Translations under genes and position numbers: made by a program | DNA from: Azospirillum doebereinerae | Lineage (GTDB): Bacteria > Pseudomonadota > Alphaproteobacteria > Azospirillales > Azospirillaceae | Direction: 5' to 3' | Assembly (NCBI RefSeq): GCF_003989665.1 | Contig: NZ_RZIJ01000002.1 | Span: 62,001 to 126,000, forward strand | DNA: 64,000 nucleotides | The notes under the pieces: generated by a model | Database searches by the model: none | What the model was told of the DNA's origin: nothing | The model's input: only the letters and a program-made list of their open reading frames with translations | Shown: in pieces, positions 25,162-33,052 of the stretch | How the letters are laid out: every line of letters begins with the position of its first letter | Numbering within the stretch: position 1 is the stretch's first letter

Positions 25162-25902
25162 ATGGCCAAGCGTTCGAGCAAAGGCATTGTCGCCACAGCG
25201 ACCGAATCCAAGGTTCACCCGCTGTTTCCCGCCGCCTCCGGCTGGGATCCGTTGGGCGGCGAGGAGCGTCGTGACCAGAGCTATCTCCGCACCGTCAAGC
25301 CGCAGAACGCCAACCAGAAGCTGCTGATGGACGCCATCAAGGCGCACAACCTCGTGATGGCGCTGGGTCCGGCGGGCACCGGCAAGACCTATCTGGCGAT
25401 CTCCGCCGCCGTCGAGGCGCTGGAGGAGGGCAGCGTCGACCGCATCGTCCTGTCCCGCCCGGCGCTGGAGGCCGGCGAGAGCATCGGCTTCCTGCCGGGC
25501 GACATGCACGAGAAGATGGCGCCCTTCCTGCGCCCGCTCTACGACGCGCTGACCGACCGCATGGGGGCCAAGCGGCTGCGCGCCCTGATGGCGGACGGCA
25601 CCATCGAGATCGCCCCGATCGGCTACATGCGCGGCCGCACCCTGAACAACGCCTTCGTGGTGATCGACGAGGCGCAGAACTGCACCTACTCGCAGATCAA
25701 GATGCTGCTGACCCGGCTCGGCTGGCACTCGACCATGGTGCTGACCGGCGACCCGGACCAGACCGACCTGCTCGACAACCTGTCCGGTCTGGCCGACATC
25801 GCCCGCCGGCTTGAGGCGGTGGAGGGAATCGCCGTCGCCCGCCTGACCGAGAAGGACATCGTCCGCCATCCGCTGGTGGCGAGCATGCTGACCGTACTGT
25901 AA
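25162..25902 (+). CDS. PhoH family ATPase (short form)
   Basis: A 246-residue cytoplasmic NTPase of the PhoH family, thought to act in RNA metabolism or stress. The Walker A motif is MALGPAGTGKTYLA (about residue 70), Walker B is AFVVIDEAQNCTYSQ, and VLTGDPDQTDL is the sensor motif. Unlike YbeZ/PhoL (about 340 residues) it has almost no N-terminal extension. The ATG at 25162 follows GAGGAG. Single gene; its transcription may be subject to the terminator in front of it. Confidence 0.93.
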   Translation: MAKRSSKGIVATATESKVHPLFPAASGWDPLGGEERRDQSYLRTVKPQNANQKLLMDAIKAHNLVMALGPAGTGKTYLAISAAVEALEEGSVDRIVLSRPALEAGESIGFLPGDMHEKMAPFLRPLYDALTDRMGAKRLRALMADGTIEIAPIGYMRGRTLNNAFVVIDEAQNCTYSQIKMLLTRLGWHSTMVLTGDPDQTDLLDNLSGLADIARRLEAVEGIAVARLTEKDIVRHPLVASMLTVL

Positions 25903-25922
25903 CCGCGTCTCCGACCATGCCC

Positions 25923-25958
25923 CCGCGCGCCTCCGGCCCATCGGCCGGGGGCGCGCGG
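25923..25958. repeat. 16-bp GC hairpin after phoH
   Basis: CCGCGCGCCTCCGGCC pairs with GGCCGGGGGCGCGCGG around CATC, with a single T-G wobble. It lies 20 bp past the phoH stop and lacks a T-run, so it may be an RNA 3' end stabiliser or weak terminator. Confidence 0.5.
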
Positions 25959-26038
25959 CTCCCTGTGCGACAAAATGAAAGTCCGCGACACAAACAATAT
26001 GTCTTGACGAACAAAACGTGCCGGGCAAGAAGTCATGA

Positions 26039-26060
26039 AATTTTTATGGAAATAAAAATT
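26039..26060. promoter_or_regulatory. AT-only inverted repeat before the chemoreceptor-hemerythrin gene
   Basis: AATTTTTAT-ggaa-ATAAAAATT is a perfect 9-bp dyad made only of A and T, just upstream of the GGAGG ribosome site of the following gene. In this GC-rich genome it stands out. It could be a regulator site or a weak, temperature-labile RNA hairpin. Confidence 0.45.
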
Positions 26061-26082
26061 CCGTGACCGGAGGACCGCCGCC

Positions 26083-28263
26083 TTGACCGCCACCTCGACC
26101 GCCACCTCGACCATCGTCCTGTTCGAACGCATCAGCATCAAGGGCAAGATCGGGTTGATCCTGGCGGCGGCCGGGGCCGGCCTGGTCCTGGTGGCGGCGG
26201 TCAGCCTGCTGGGCCTGCGGGCCGAGATGATGCTCGACCGGCAGGCGAAGACCCGCAGCGTGGTGGAGGTCGCCCACACCCTGGTCGCCCATTACGAGGC
26301 GCAGGAGCGCAGCGGCGCCCTGACCCGCGACGCGGCGCAAGGAGCGGCCAAGACCGCCCTGAAAGCGCTGCGCCACGACGGCACCGAGTATTTCTTCGTC
26401 ACCGACCTGTCCCCCCGCATGATCATGCACCCGATCAAGCCGGAGTTGGACGGCCAGGACCTGTCGCGCAACACCGACCCCAACGGCAAGGCGCTGTTCG
26501 TCGAATTCGTCCGCGTGGTGAAGGCGGACGGCGCCGGCTTCGTCGATTACCTGTGGCCCAAGCCCGGATCGGCGGCGCCGGTGGCGAAGATCTCCTACGT
26601 GACGGGCTTCCAGCCCTGGGGCTGGCTGATCGGATCCGGGGTCTACGTCGACGACGTCGACGCGGCCTTCCGCGACGCCGCGCTCCGGCTGGGCGCCGTC
26701 GGCCTGCTGATCGGCGCGGTGGCGGCCCTGGTGGCGCTGCTGGTCAGCCGGGCCATCGTCCGTCCGCTCGACGGCATGGCGCGGGCGATGAAGGCGCTGG
26801 CCGGCGGCGACAGCGCGGTGGCGGTGCCCGGCACCGCCCGCGCCGACGAGATCGGCGCGATGGCCCGCACCGTCGAGATCTTCCGGGTCCAGCAGATCGA
26901 CCTCGCCCATCATTGGGAACGCCAGAAGGTCGAACACCGCGTGACCGAGCAGCGCGCCCGCGCCCTGAAACGGCTGACCGACCGATTCGACGCCACCGTG
27001 GCCGAGACCATCCGCACGGTCGGCGGCGCCGTCGGCACGCTGGAAAGCACCGCCCGCACCCTGTCGGCCACCGCCGACCGCAACCGGCACGAGGCGACCT
27101 CCGTCGCCGACGCCTCGCAGCAGGCCTCGCACAGCGTGCAGACCGTGGCGGCGGCGGCCGAGCAGCTGACCGGCTCCATCGCGATGATCGGCGAGCAGGC
27201 CGTCGCCTCCTCGGCCATCGCGACCCAGGCGGTCGCGGCCTCGAACCGGGCCGGCGCGCAGGTCGATGGACTCGGCGGCGCGGCGCGGCGAATCGGCGAG
27301 GTCGCCGACCTGATCGCCGGCATCGCCAGCCAGACCAACCTGCTCGCGCTCAACGCCACCATCGAGGCGGCACGGGCCGGCGAGATGGGCAAGGGCTTCG
27401 CCGTGGTGGCCGGCGAGGTGAAGACGCTCGCCAACCAGACCGCCAAGGCGACGGAGGACATCGCCCACCACATCGCCGAGGTCCAGGACGCCACCCGCAC
27501 CGCCGTCGCCGCCATCCACGAGATCGGCGCCATCGTCGCCCGCAGCGACGCCATCGGCAGTTCCATCGCCGACGCCGTCCAGCAGCAGGGGGCCGCCACC
27601 GGCGAGATCGCCCGCAGCGCGACGGAGGCGGCGGACGGCACCCGGCAGGTCTCGGCCAGCATCGATTCGGTGTCGGCGGCGGCGCTGGAGACGGAACGCT
27701 CCGTCGGCGACCTGCTGGGCGCGGCCGGCGGCCTGTCGCGGCAGGCCGGCGCCCTGCGCGGGATGGTGGACGCCTTCCTGGTCAACGTCGAGGCGATCAA
27801 CGCCGCCCCGCTCGCCGCGCTGCACGACACCGATCCGGCCGCCGGCGGCCCCACCGTCTACATGGCGTGGAGCGAGGATTTGGCGGTCGGCGACGAGGGA
27901 ATCGACACCGACCACATGATCCTGATCGCCCTGCTGAACGAGGCCGCGTCCCGCATCCGCGACGGCGCCGACCGCTCGGCGCTGGCCGACGCCGTCGGGC
28001 GCCTGCTGACCTACACGATCCTGCATTTCGAGCAGGAGGAGCGGTGGATGGAGAGCAGCGGCTACCCCGACCGGACCGCCCACAAGGCCCAGCACGACGC
28101 GCTGCTCGACCGCGTCACCGAGCTGAAGCACCGGCTGGACACGGGCGAATCCGCCATCGGCGACGATCTGCTGGCCTTGGTCCGCGACTGGCTGTTCGAA
28201 CACATCCAGCGCTCCGACAAGCGGATCGGCCAGCACCTCGCCGAACGGCGCCACGCGGCGTGA
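26083..28263 (+). CDS. Chemoreceptor with sCache sensor and C-terminal hemerythrin domain
   Basis: A 726-residue transducer. TM1 is near residues 22-45; the periplasmic part is a single-Cache domain ([35 protein letters not shown]). TM2 is near 200-222, then HAMP, then the MCP signalling domain with tip [20 protein letters not shown]. Residues about 595-722 form a complete hemerythrin with the di-iron ligands: His in DTDHM, HFEQE, HKAQH and HIQRSD. It resembles DcrH of Desulfovibrio and should sense oxygen or redox state in addition to a periplasmic signal. The start is TTG at 26083, eight bases after GGAGGA; no earlier start is in frame. Confidence 0.92.
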   Translation: MTATSTATSTIVLFERISIKGKIGLILAAAGAGLVLVAAVSLLGLRAEMMLDRQAKTRSVVEVAHTLVAHYEAQERSGALTRDAAQGAAKTALKALRHDGTEYFFVTDLSPRMIMHPIKPELDGQDLSRNTDPNGKALFVEFVRVVKADGAGFVDYLWPKPGSAAPVAKISYVTGFQPWGWLIGSGVYVDDVDAAFRDAALRLGAVGLLIGAVAALVALLVSRAIVRPLDGMARAMKALAGGDSAVAVPGTARADEIGAMARTVEIFRVQQIDLAHHWERQKVEHRVTEQRARALKRLTDRFDATVAETIRTVGGAVGTLESTARTLSATADRNRHEATSVADASQQASHSVQTVAAAAEQLTGSIAMIGEQAVASSAIATQAVAASNRAGAQVDGLGGAARRIGEVADLIAGIASQTNLLALNATIEAARAGEMGKGFAVVAGEVKTLANQTAKATEDIAHHIAEVQDATRTAVAAIHEIGAIVARSDAIGSSIADAVQQQGAATGEIARSATEAADGTRQVSASIDSVSAAALETERSVGDLLGAAGGLSRQAGALRGMVDAFLVNVEAINAAPLAALHDTDPAAGGPTVYMAWSEDLAVGDEGIDTDHMILIALLNEAASRIRDGADRSALADAVGRLLTYTILHFEQEERWMESSGYPDRTAHKAQHDALLDRVTELKHRLDTGESAIGDDLLALVRDWLFEHIQRSDKRIGQHLAERRHAA

Positions 28264-28322
28264 TTCGCGCTCCGGACATCCATGCGAGGGGATTTTTGAC
28301 GCGGATGCCGGCGGTGCCGGCC

Positions 28323-28380
28323 CACGGATGAACAGAAAATCTTATCCGTGTTCATCCGTGGATATCCGTGTTCATCCGTG
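28323..28380. repeat. Direct and inverted repeats of CATCCGTG type
   Basis: An 18-bp unit beginning TATCCGTGTTCATC occurs twice with a 20-bp period (28343-28360 and 28363-28380). Its inverse, CACGGATGAACA, lies at 28323-28334 and pairs with TGTTCATCCGTG. The block sits between the converging ends of transcription units and ahead of the SCO gene. Only two units are present, so this is not a CRISPR array. Confidence 0.8.
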
Positions 28381-28492
28381 TCTCAAAGCACCTCATCCGA
28401 ACCCCTGCCCCTCGTCAATCTGAACCCGTTGCCCTGCGGCCGGCGCCGCTCCCCTTGACCCCGGCGGCGGTCGGGCCCATTCCTGTCGCATC

Positions 28493-29107
28493 ATGAAGGC
28501 AAGACTCCTCCGCATCGCCGCCGCCTCCGTCCTGGCCCTTGCCGCGTCCGCCGGCATCGCTTGGTGGCAGGTCAACAACATGACCGAGACGGTGGCCGGC
28601 GCCACGAAGAGCGCCGTCCCCATCGGCGGTCCCTTCACCATGACCGACAACAAGGGCAGGACGGTCACCGACGCCGACTATCGCGGCAAATACCTGCTGA
28701 TCTATTTCGGCTACACCTACTGCCCGGACGTCTGCCCGACCGAACTCGGCGTGATGACCCAGGCGCTGGACCTGCTCGGCCGGCAATCGGACAGGGTCCA
28801 GCCGCTCTTCGTCTCGGTCGATCCGGAGCGCGACACGGTGGCGCACCTCAACGACTACGTCGCGCTGTTCCACCCCAGCCTGATCGGGCTGACCGGCACG
28901 GCGGACCAGGTCCGCGACACCGCGCGCGCCTACCGCGTCTATTACGCCAAGGCGCCGCAGAAGGACGGCAAGCCGGACGAATACCTGATGGACCATTCCA
29001 GCTTCATCTACCTGATGGGGCCGGACGGCGGTTTCGTCGGCGTCTATCCGGCCGGCACCACCGCCGACCGCATCGCCCAGGATCTGGGCACCCGCATCGC
29101 GGGATGA
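28493..29107 (+). CDS. SCO1/SenC family copper chaperone
   Basis: A 204-residue thioredoxin-fold protein that delivers copper to cytochrome oxidase or acts as a thiol-disulfide reductase. One N-terminal membrane anchor (LLRIAAASVLALAASAGIAW) places the domain in the periplasm. The copper ligands are the CxxxC pair in YTYCPDVCPTELG (Cys77 and Cys81) and the His in LMDHSSFIYLM. The nearest respiratory gene is the ATP synthase cluster that follows; no oxidase genes are in view. Confidence 0.94.
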   Translation: MKARLLRIAAASVLALAASAGIAWWQVNNMTETVAGATKSAVPIGGPFTMTDNKGRTVTDADYRGKYLLIYFGYTYCPDVCPTELGVMTQALDLLGRQSDRVQPLFVSVDPERDTVAHLNDYVALFHPSLIGLTGTADQVRDTARAYRVYYAKAPQKDGKPDEYLMDHSSFIYLMGPDGGFVGVYPAGTTADRIAQDLGTRIAG

Positions 29108-29249
29108 CCCGAAAAAGCCCTCGCTTGCGGTCCCGTCGCACGTTTTTTTTGCAAGCCGGAACGGGACAACACGCCGCACTGCGGCGAAAACCGTGTTATT
29201 TCCTTTCTTCTTCAATCCTTTCAATAACTTAACAAGAGGGTTTTGCGAC

Positions 29250-29278
29250 TTGACAGGGTTGAGCCCCAACCGTATGGT
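29250..29278 (+). promoter_or_regulatory. Sigma70 promoter of the F0 operon
   Basis: A perfect -35 TTGACA (29250-29255) and TATGGT (29273-29278) are spaced by 17 bases, 46 bp before the atpI start. This is the best-matching housekeeping promoter I found in the window. Confidence 0.7.
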
Positions 29279-29323
29279 CTCGCCGCTTTCGCGTGGCTGC
29301 GGGACAAGGGAAATGAGGGCGGC

Positions 29324-29689
29324 ATGAACGACAAACCGCCCCCCGATCCCTTGGAAGACCTCGAAGCCCGTTTGCGCAAGGCGCGTGATGGACAACGCGG
29401 CTGGTCGGGCGGACCTGGTAGCAAATACCACCGTCCCCCCCAGGGAGTGTTGGGCACCGCCCTTCGCATCGGGACCGAACTGGTCGCGGCCATGATCGTC
29501 GGCGTCGGCGGCGGGCTTCTGCTCGACCGCTGGCTCGGCACGGCGCCTTGGGGACTGATCGTCATGTTCTTCCTCGGGGCGGCGGCGGGAGTGCTGAACG
29601 TCTACCGGGCCGTCACCGGCCTCGGCATCGCCGCCGGCTACAGCCGGCCCACTGGGGACAACGAGCGCCAAGACGGCGACGCACACTGA
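29324..29689 (+). CDS. atpI: ATP synthase assembly protein AtpI
   Basis: A 121-residue membrane protein with two transmembrane helices (about residues 45-65 and 75-97) and a charged, Pro-rich N-terminal tail. [20 protein letters not shown] is characteristic of AtpI, which helps assemble the c-ring. It opens the F0 operon, 12 bp before atpB. Confidence 0.9.
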   Translation: MNDKPPPDPLEDLEARLRKARDGQRGWSGGPGSKYHRPPQGVLGTALRIGTELVAAMIVGVGGGLLLDRWLGTAPWGLIVMFFLGAAAGVLNVYRAVTGLGIAAGYSRPTGDNERQDGDAH

Positions 29690-29701
29690 GCGAGGACGAC
29701 C

Positions 29702-30445
29702 TTGGATCCGCTGCACCAGTTTCAAATCAGTTCGTGGTTCCAGATCATCCTCGGCGGCTACGACGTTTCGTTCACGAAATCCGCCTTCTTCATGGTCGTG
29801 GCCGTGGCGCTGATCTATGCGCTGCTGGTCGTCGGCATGGCGAACAAGTCGATGGTCCCGGGCCGCCTGCAATCGGCGGCCGAGATGTTCTACGAGTTCG
29901 TCGCCAACCTCGTGCGCGACAACGCCGGCCACGACGCCAAGCCCTATTTCCCGTTCGTGTTCGCGATCTTCATGTTCGTCCTCTTCGGCAACATGATCGG
30001 CATGATCCCCTACACCTTCACCTTCACCAGCCACATCATCGTGACCTTCACGCTGGCGGCTGTGGTGTTCGTGTTCGTGACCGTGCTGGCCCTGATCAAG
30101 CACGGGACGCACTTCTTCTCCTTCTTCATGCCGCACGGCGCGCCGGTGGCGCTCGCCCCGATCCTCATCCCGATCGAGGTGATCTCCTACGTGATGCGCC
30201 CCGTCAGCCTCTCGATCCGACTGTTCGCCAACATGATGGCCGGTCACACGATGCTGAAGGTCTTCGCCGGCTTCACGGTCATGATGATCAGCGGTCTCGG
30301 CGCTTTGGGCTTCGTCACCGGTCTGGTTCCGCTCGCCATCAACGTCGCGTTGACCGGCTTCGAGTTCCTGGTCGCGTTCCTGCAAGCCTACGTCTTCTCG
30401 ATCCTGACCTGCCTGTACATCCGCGACGCGCTGGAACTGCACTAA
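29702..30445 (+). CDS. atpB: F0F1 ATP synthase subunit a
   Basis: Subunit a forms the proton half-channels against the c-ring. The 247-residue protein starts [13 protein letters not shown] (TTG at 29702) and has five to six transmembrane helices. The essential Arg is in [14 protein letters not shown]. The GGHDAK-like loop and the C-terminal [16 protein letters not shown] match alphaproteobacterial subunits. Confidence 0.97.
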   Translation: MDPLHQFQISSWFQIILGGYDVSFTKSAFFMVVAVALIYALLVVGMANKSMVPGRLQSAAEMFYEFVANLVRDNAGHDAKPYFPFVFAIFMFVLFGNMIGMIPYTFTFTSHIIVTFTLAAVVFVFVTVLALIKHGTHFFSFFMPHGAPVALAPILIPIEVISYVMRPVSLSIRLFANMMAGHTMLKVFAGFTVMMISGLGALGFVTGLVPLAINVALTGFEFLVAFLQAYVFSILTCLYIRDALELH

Positions 30446-30516
30446 GCAGCCCTGCCTTCCGGACTGACGTCACCCCGTTCCATCGCGTTCAATACTTACC
30501 TAGAGGAATGAGTACC

Positions 30517-30741
30517 ATGGAAGCTGAAGCCGCAAAGTACATCGGTGCCGGTCTGGCCGTTATCGCTCTCGCCGGCGTCGGCATGGGTATCGGCAACATC
30601 TTCTCGACGCTCATCGGCTCGATCGCCCGCAACCCCGCCGTCCAGCCGAAGGTCTTCCCGATCGGCATTCTGGGCTTCGCGCTGACGGAAGCCGTCGCGC
30701 TGTTCGCCCTGCTGATCGCCTTCCTGATCCTGTTCGCCTAA
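30517..30741 (+). CDS. atpE: F0F1 ATP synthase subunit c
   Basis: A 74-residue two-helix hairpin that forms the proton-driven rotor ring. The polar loop is IARNPA, and the proton-binding Glu is in [14 protein letters not shown]. An ATG at 30508 would add MST, but AGAGGA lies one base from it, whereas the ATG at 30517 is at normal distance, so 30517 is preferred. Confidence 0.97.
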   Translation: MEAEAAKYIGAGLAVIALAGVGMGIGNIFSTLIGSIARNPAVQPKVFPIGILGFALTEAVALFALLIAFLILFA

Positions 30742-30838
30742 GGCCAGAGCGGCTTTTCAAAAAAACAGCTCTGACGACGCGGCGCCGGGCTTCTTCGCGG
30801 AAGTTGCGGCGCCGCTCCTTTGCCTAGGGGGACCGATC

Positions 30839-31489
30839 ATGCCGAACCTGTTGGCCAAAGGCCGGCTGGCCCGCTGGTCGGGTGTGGCGGGCGCTTCGCT
30901 CGTCACCCTCACCACGATGGCCGGCACCGTCCTGGCGGCTGCGGCGGAGCACGCTCCGGACGCGGCGCATGGCGGCGAGCACGCTTCCGGCGGCCTGCCG
31001 CAGCTCAATCCCGCCAATTTTCCGACCCAGATCTTCTGGCTGGCGCTGACTTTCGGCGTTCTCTACTACCTCCTGTCCAAGAAAGCGCTTCCGCGCGTGG
31101 CCGAGGTTCTGGAGGCGCGCGAGGAGCGCATTTCGCGTGACCTCGCCAAGGCCGCGCAGCTGAAGGAAGAGGCCCAGGCCGTCCTGGCCAAGGTCGAGGC
31201 GTCCCTCGCCGGCGCCCGCGCCGAGGCCCTGACCCTGATCGGTCAGGCCAGCGCGGACATCGAGGCGAACAACCAGGCCCGCCAGTCCGCGCTCGGCGCC
31301 GACATCGCCGAGCGTCTGCGCACCGCCGAGGCGTCCATCGCCACGGCCAAGGAGCAGGCTCTCGCCAACGTCCGCACCGCGTCGGCCGACATCGCCCGCG
31401 ACATCGCCGGCCGTCTGGCCGGGATCGACGTCGATCAGGCCCAGGCCGAGGCCGCCGTGGCGGCCGTGATCGAGGAGCGCCAGGGATGA
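30839..31489 (+). CDS. atpF': F0F1 ATP synthase subunit b'
   Basis: A 216-residue stator subunit of the b' type found in photosynthetic and alphaproteobacterial enzymes. It has a signal-like N-terminus, an Ala/His-rich linker (HAPDAAHGGEHASGG), one transmembrane helix (FWLALTFGVLYYLLS) and a long Ala/Glu-rich coiled coil. It overlaps atpF by 4 bp and pairs with it in a b-b' dimer. Confidence 0.94.
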   Translation: MPNLLAKGRLARWSGVAGASLVTLTTMAGTVLAAAAEHAPDAAHGGEHASGGLPQLNPANFPTQIFWLALTFGVLYYLLSKKALPRVAEVLEAREERISRDLAKAAQLKEEAQAVLAKVEASLAGARAEALTLIGQASADIEANNQARQSALGADIAERLRTAEASIATAKEQALANVRTASADIARDIAGRLAGIDVDQAQAEAAVAAVIEERQG

Positions 31490-31965
31490 ACACGCCTGAA
31501 TTCTGGGTTCTCGTCTCCTTCGTGATCTTCATGGCGTTGGTCTGGAAGAAGGCCGGGGCCGCCATCGGCTCCGTCCTCGACGGCCGCGCCGAGAAGATCC
31601 GCGCCGAGTTGGACGAGGCCGAGCGTCTGCACAAGGACGCCCAGGCCCTGCTCAACGGCTACCAGCGCCGTCAGGCCGACGCGCTGAAGGAGGCCGAGGC
31701 CGTCCTGTCCCACGCCCGCGAGGAGGCCGCCCGCCTCCGCGCCCAGGCCGGCACCGACCTCGAATCCTCGCTCAAGCGCCGCGAGGCCCAGGCGATGGAG
31801 CGCATCGCCCAGGCGGAAGCCGCGGCGGTGACCGAGGTTCGCAACCTGACGGTGGACGTTGCGATCGGCGCCAGCCGCCGCATCCTGTCCGGCGGTCTCC
31901 AGGCGGTCCAGGCCGACCGGCTGATCGAGCAGTCGATCGCCGAGCTGCCCAAGCACCTGCACTGA
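31486..31965 (+). CDS. atpF: F0F1 ATP synthase subunit b
   Basis: A 159-residue stator subunit with one N-terminal membrane helix (FWVLVSFVIFMALVW) and a charged coiled coil to the end. It is the last gene of atpI-B-E-F'-F. The F1 genes are not in the window, as is normal for alphaproteobacteria, where F0 and F1 operons are separate. Confidence 0.96.
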   Translation: MNTPEFWVLVSFVIFMALVWKKAGAAIGSVLDGRAEKIRAELDEAERLHKDAQALLNGYQRRQADALKEAEAVLSHAREEAARLRAQAGTDLESSLKRREAQAMERIAQAEAAAVTEVRNLTVDVAIGASRRILSGGLQAVQADRLIEQSIAELPKHLH

Positions 31966-32013
31966 ACCGGCGTTGACCCCGCCTTTGTTGCGGGGACAGC
32001 AACGGAGTTTTGG

Positions 32014-32046
32014 AAAACCCCGGCCTAGGCGCCGGGGTTTTTCTTT
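32014..32046 (+). terminator. Rho-independent terminator of the F0 operon
   Basis: AAAACCCCGGC (32014-32024) pairs perfectly with GCCGGGGTTTT (32031-32041) around CTAGGC, followed by TTCTTT. It lies 48 bp past the atpF stop. Confidence 0.88.
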
Positions 32047-32106
32047 GGTCGAATGACGGACCGCCACCGCCCCGCCCTTCCGCCCGGCTGGAGTCCGTAT
32101 CGCCTC

Positions 32107-32889
32107 ATGCCCGTCTTCCCGTCCGTCTTCGTGTCCCACGGCGCCCCGACCCTGACGATGGAAAGGAACAGCGCCGCCCGCGCCTTCCTCGCCACGCTCG
32201 GCGCGCGACTCGGCCGCCCCAGCGCGGTGCTCGCCGTCTCGGCCCATTGGAACACCCGCCAGCCCGCCGTCAGCGGCGCCGCCGCGCCCGAGACGGTCCA
32301 CGACTTCCACGGCTTCCCCGAGGAACTCTACCGCCTGCGCTACCCGGCACCGGGCGCCCCGGCTTTGGCCGACCGCGTCGCCGCGCTGACCGGCGCCGTC
32401 ATCGACCCGGCCCAGGGGCTGGACCATGGCGCCTGGGTTCCCCTGATGCTGATGTACCCCGACGCCGACATCCCGGTCGCCCAGTTCGCGGTGCAGCCCC
32501 GGCGCAGCGCCGCCGACCACATCGCGCTCGGCCGCCAGTTGGAGTCGCTGCGGCGCCAGGGCGTTCTGGTGCTCGGCAGCGGCGGCGCGGTCCACAACCT
32601 GCGGGAGTTCGTCTACGGCACCGGCGGCACCGCCCGTTGGGCGACCGGCTTCGCCGACTGGCTCGACGCCGCGCTGACCGCCGGCGACACCGACGCGGTG
32701 GCGAACTGGCTGACCGTCAGCGCCGACGCCCGCCACGCCCACCCGACCGACGAGCATTTCCTGCCGCTGCCGGTGGCGCTCGGCGCCGCCGGGGAGGGCG
32801 CGCGGGCCGAACGGCTGCACGCCGGCTTCGAGCATGGCAGTCTGGGCATGCAGGCCTACGCGTTTTCCAACGCGGCGGACGCGGCCTGA
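32107..32889 (+). CDS. ygiD: LigB/YgiD-type extradiol dioxygenase
   Basis: A 260-residue non-heme iron dioxygenase of the 4,5-DOPA-extradiol type. It starts MPVFPSVFVSHGAPTL with the first iron-site His; further conserved sites are HDFHGFPEELY, GLDHGAWVPL and SGGAVHNLREF. The real substrate in bacteria is unclear; catechol-like diols are likely. An upstream in-frame ATG (32053) would add an 18-residue extension without family support. Confidence 0.9.
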   Translation: MPVFPSVFVSHGAPTLTMERNSAARAFLATLGARLGRPSAVLAVSAHWNTRQPAVSGAAAPETVHDFHGFPEELYRLRYPAPGAPALADRVAALTGAVIDPAQGLDHGAWVPLMLMYPDADIPVAQFAVQPRRSAADHIALGRQLESLRRQGVLVLGSGGAVHNLREFVYGTGGTARWATGFADWLDAALTAGDTDAVANWLTVSADARHAHPTDEHFLPLPVALGAAGEGARAERLHAGFEHGSLGMQAYAFSNAADAA

Positions 32890-33052
32890 CCCGCACTTGT
32901 CTGTTTGCGGTGCGGACGCGCCAAGCTACAATCCCGCCCGCGCGGCGGGCCTTTCGCCCGCGCGGCTTTCGGATTGGACAGCGCGTGCGGGTGTTGGCGT
33001 GAAGCGGAGCGGCATTCTGTCCCGGAGCGGCGGGCTGCCCCGATTCCGCGAA

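Noticed and set aside
24483..25211. 242-residue open frame across the minC-phoH intergenic region
   Set aside because: Crosses the strong terminator and candidate promoters, has no family resemblance, and would run antisense into the phoH start.
28343..28380. Possible CRISPR array
   Set aside because: Only two repeat units with a 2-bp gap and an inverted third copy; no spacers and no cas genes.
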